From an uncultured Chloroflexota bacterium (GTDB lineage Bacteria; Chloroflexota; Dehalococcoidia; Lucifugimonadales; CAJWER01), in contig CAJWER010000223.1 of NCBI GenBank assembly GCA_913030785.1, forward strand, positions 1-5,063: a DNA stretch of 5,063 nucleotides, given 5' to 3'. A model generated the notes under the pieces. The model was given only the letters and a program-made list of their open reading frames with translations. It did no database searches and was not told the DNA's origin. Shown in pieces: positions 4,582-5,063 of this stretch (positions are counted from its first letter, which is position 1; every line of letters begins with the position of its first letter). Both the position numbers and the translations under genes were made by a program.

Positions 4582-5063
4582 CTATATCGGGGGCTCGACG
4601 TACTCCCTGTCCTTCACGTATACCAGGAGCCTGCTGCGGGCATCTGTGACGACGATACGGTCTTGCTCGTCGATGGCTATGCCTGTCGGGCGCAAGAACG
4701 CTCCCAGGATGGGCATGACATCATCGATGCGGTTGAGGATCTTGATGGACTCGGGGTCCCTGTTGAGGTTGTAGAGCCCTGCCCTGGACAGCTCGAACAC
4801 GTCGCCGTACAGCGCTGTGAGCACCTCTCCCTCCGGTTCGTATATCTGCACACGGTTGTTACCCCAGTCGGTGACGTACACGTCGCCGTCGTTGTCGACT
4901 GCTACCCCTGCAGGATGATCGAGGGCGCCTGATCCACTCTGGCCGCCGCCAAAACTCATCAGGTACCGCCCGTCCGCCGAGAATTTTTGTATACGGCTGT
5001 TGCCCCAATCGGCCACATAAACGTCACCGTGGGCGTCAAATGTGATGCCCCAGGGCCTGGACA
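4582..5063 (-). CDS. NHL-repeat (six-bladed propeller-type) protein, C-terminal part
   Basis: The gene runs on the minus strand from beyond the right edge to a TAG at 4584-4582; about 159 residues are visible. A GTG at 5016 lies in the middle of a repeat and is not the start, since RPWGITFDAHGDVYV precedes it in frame. Three NHL blades can be read: RPWGITFDAHGDVYVADWGN, then HPAGVAVDNDGDVYVTDWGN, then RPTGIAIDEQDRIVVTDARS. Each gives the strand-turn-strand pattern with the VxxxDxGNxRVQxF end, although the last blade is degenerate. Between blades two and three lies an extra charged segment of about 38 residues (DVFELSRAGLYNLNRDPESI and onward to GAFLR). From memory, inserts at this position occur in NHL proteins of environmental Chloroflexota. 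NHL propellers are binding scaffolds or lyases, often secreted; no catalytic residue can be assigned from this part. Confidence 0.88.
   Translation of the reverse strand, partial: SRPWGITFDAHGDVYVADWGNSRIQKFSADGRYLMSFGGGQSGSGALDHPAGVAVDNDGDVYVTDWGNNRVQIYEPEGEVLTALYGDVFELSRAGLYNLNRDPESIKILNRIDDVMPILGAFLRPTGIAIDEQDRIVVTDARSRLLVYVKDREYVEPPI

Overview
The window looks like a piece of a marine or environmental Chloroflexota genome (SAR202/Dehalococcoidia-like), probably from a metagenome. This is inference from gene content: an NHL propeller protein with an inserted charged segment between blades, a phytanoyl-CoA-dioxygenase-family oxygenase, a family 4 glycosidase, and apparent scraps of an RCC1 protein with a C-terminal sorting tail and of a phosphotriesterase. 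No single gene here fixes the taxonomy.

Layout. Positions 2-478 (+) hold the end of a membrane-anchored helical protein that enters from the left edge. A strong imperfect hairpin (538-578) separates it from a convergent GH4 glycosidase (598-1923, -), whose best start is a GTG behind a perfect GGAGG. From about 2110 to 4545 come two intact plus-strand genes, a PhyH-type oxygenase (2549-3313) and a four-helix membrane protein with a TTG start (3657-4160), set among gene stumps. The stumps are a possible acetamidase/formamidase start (2111-2215), the tail of an RCC1 protein ending in an IPTL/exosortase-like sorting signal (2227-2451), a phosphotriesterase-like tail (3298-3387), a short unassigned reading frame (3419-3619), the 3' third of a Cys-like tRNA with its own terminator (4239-4298), and a hydrophobic tail (4426-4545). 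The right edge carries the C-terminal end of an NHL-repeat protein on the minus strand (4582 to beyond 5063).

The least expected structure is a short dispersed repeat with core A(C/T)TGCCCC(C)A(G/T)AGRCA, followed at constant spacing by ATGC. It occurs before the oxygenase gene (a tandem pair, 2463-2506), before the membrane-protein gene (3551-3582) and after it (4184-4214). All copies have the same orientation and can form a small hairpin. Together with the stumps and the tRNA 3' end, this suggests a recombination-prone accessory strip into which single genes were inserted. No integrase, transposase or CRISPR is visible in the window, and the genes do not form an obvious common pathway.
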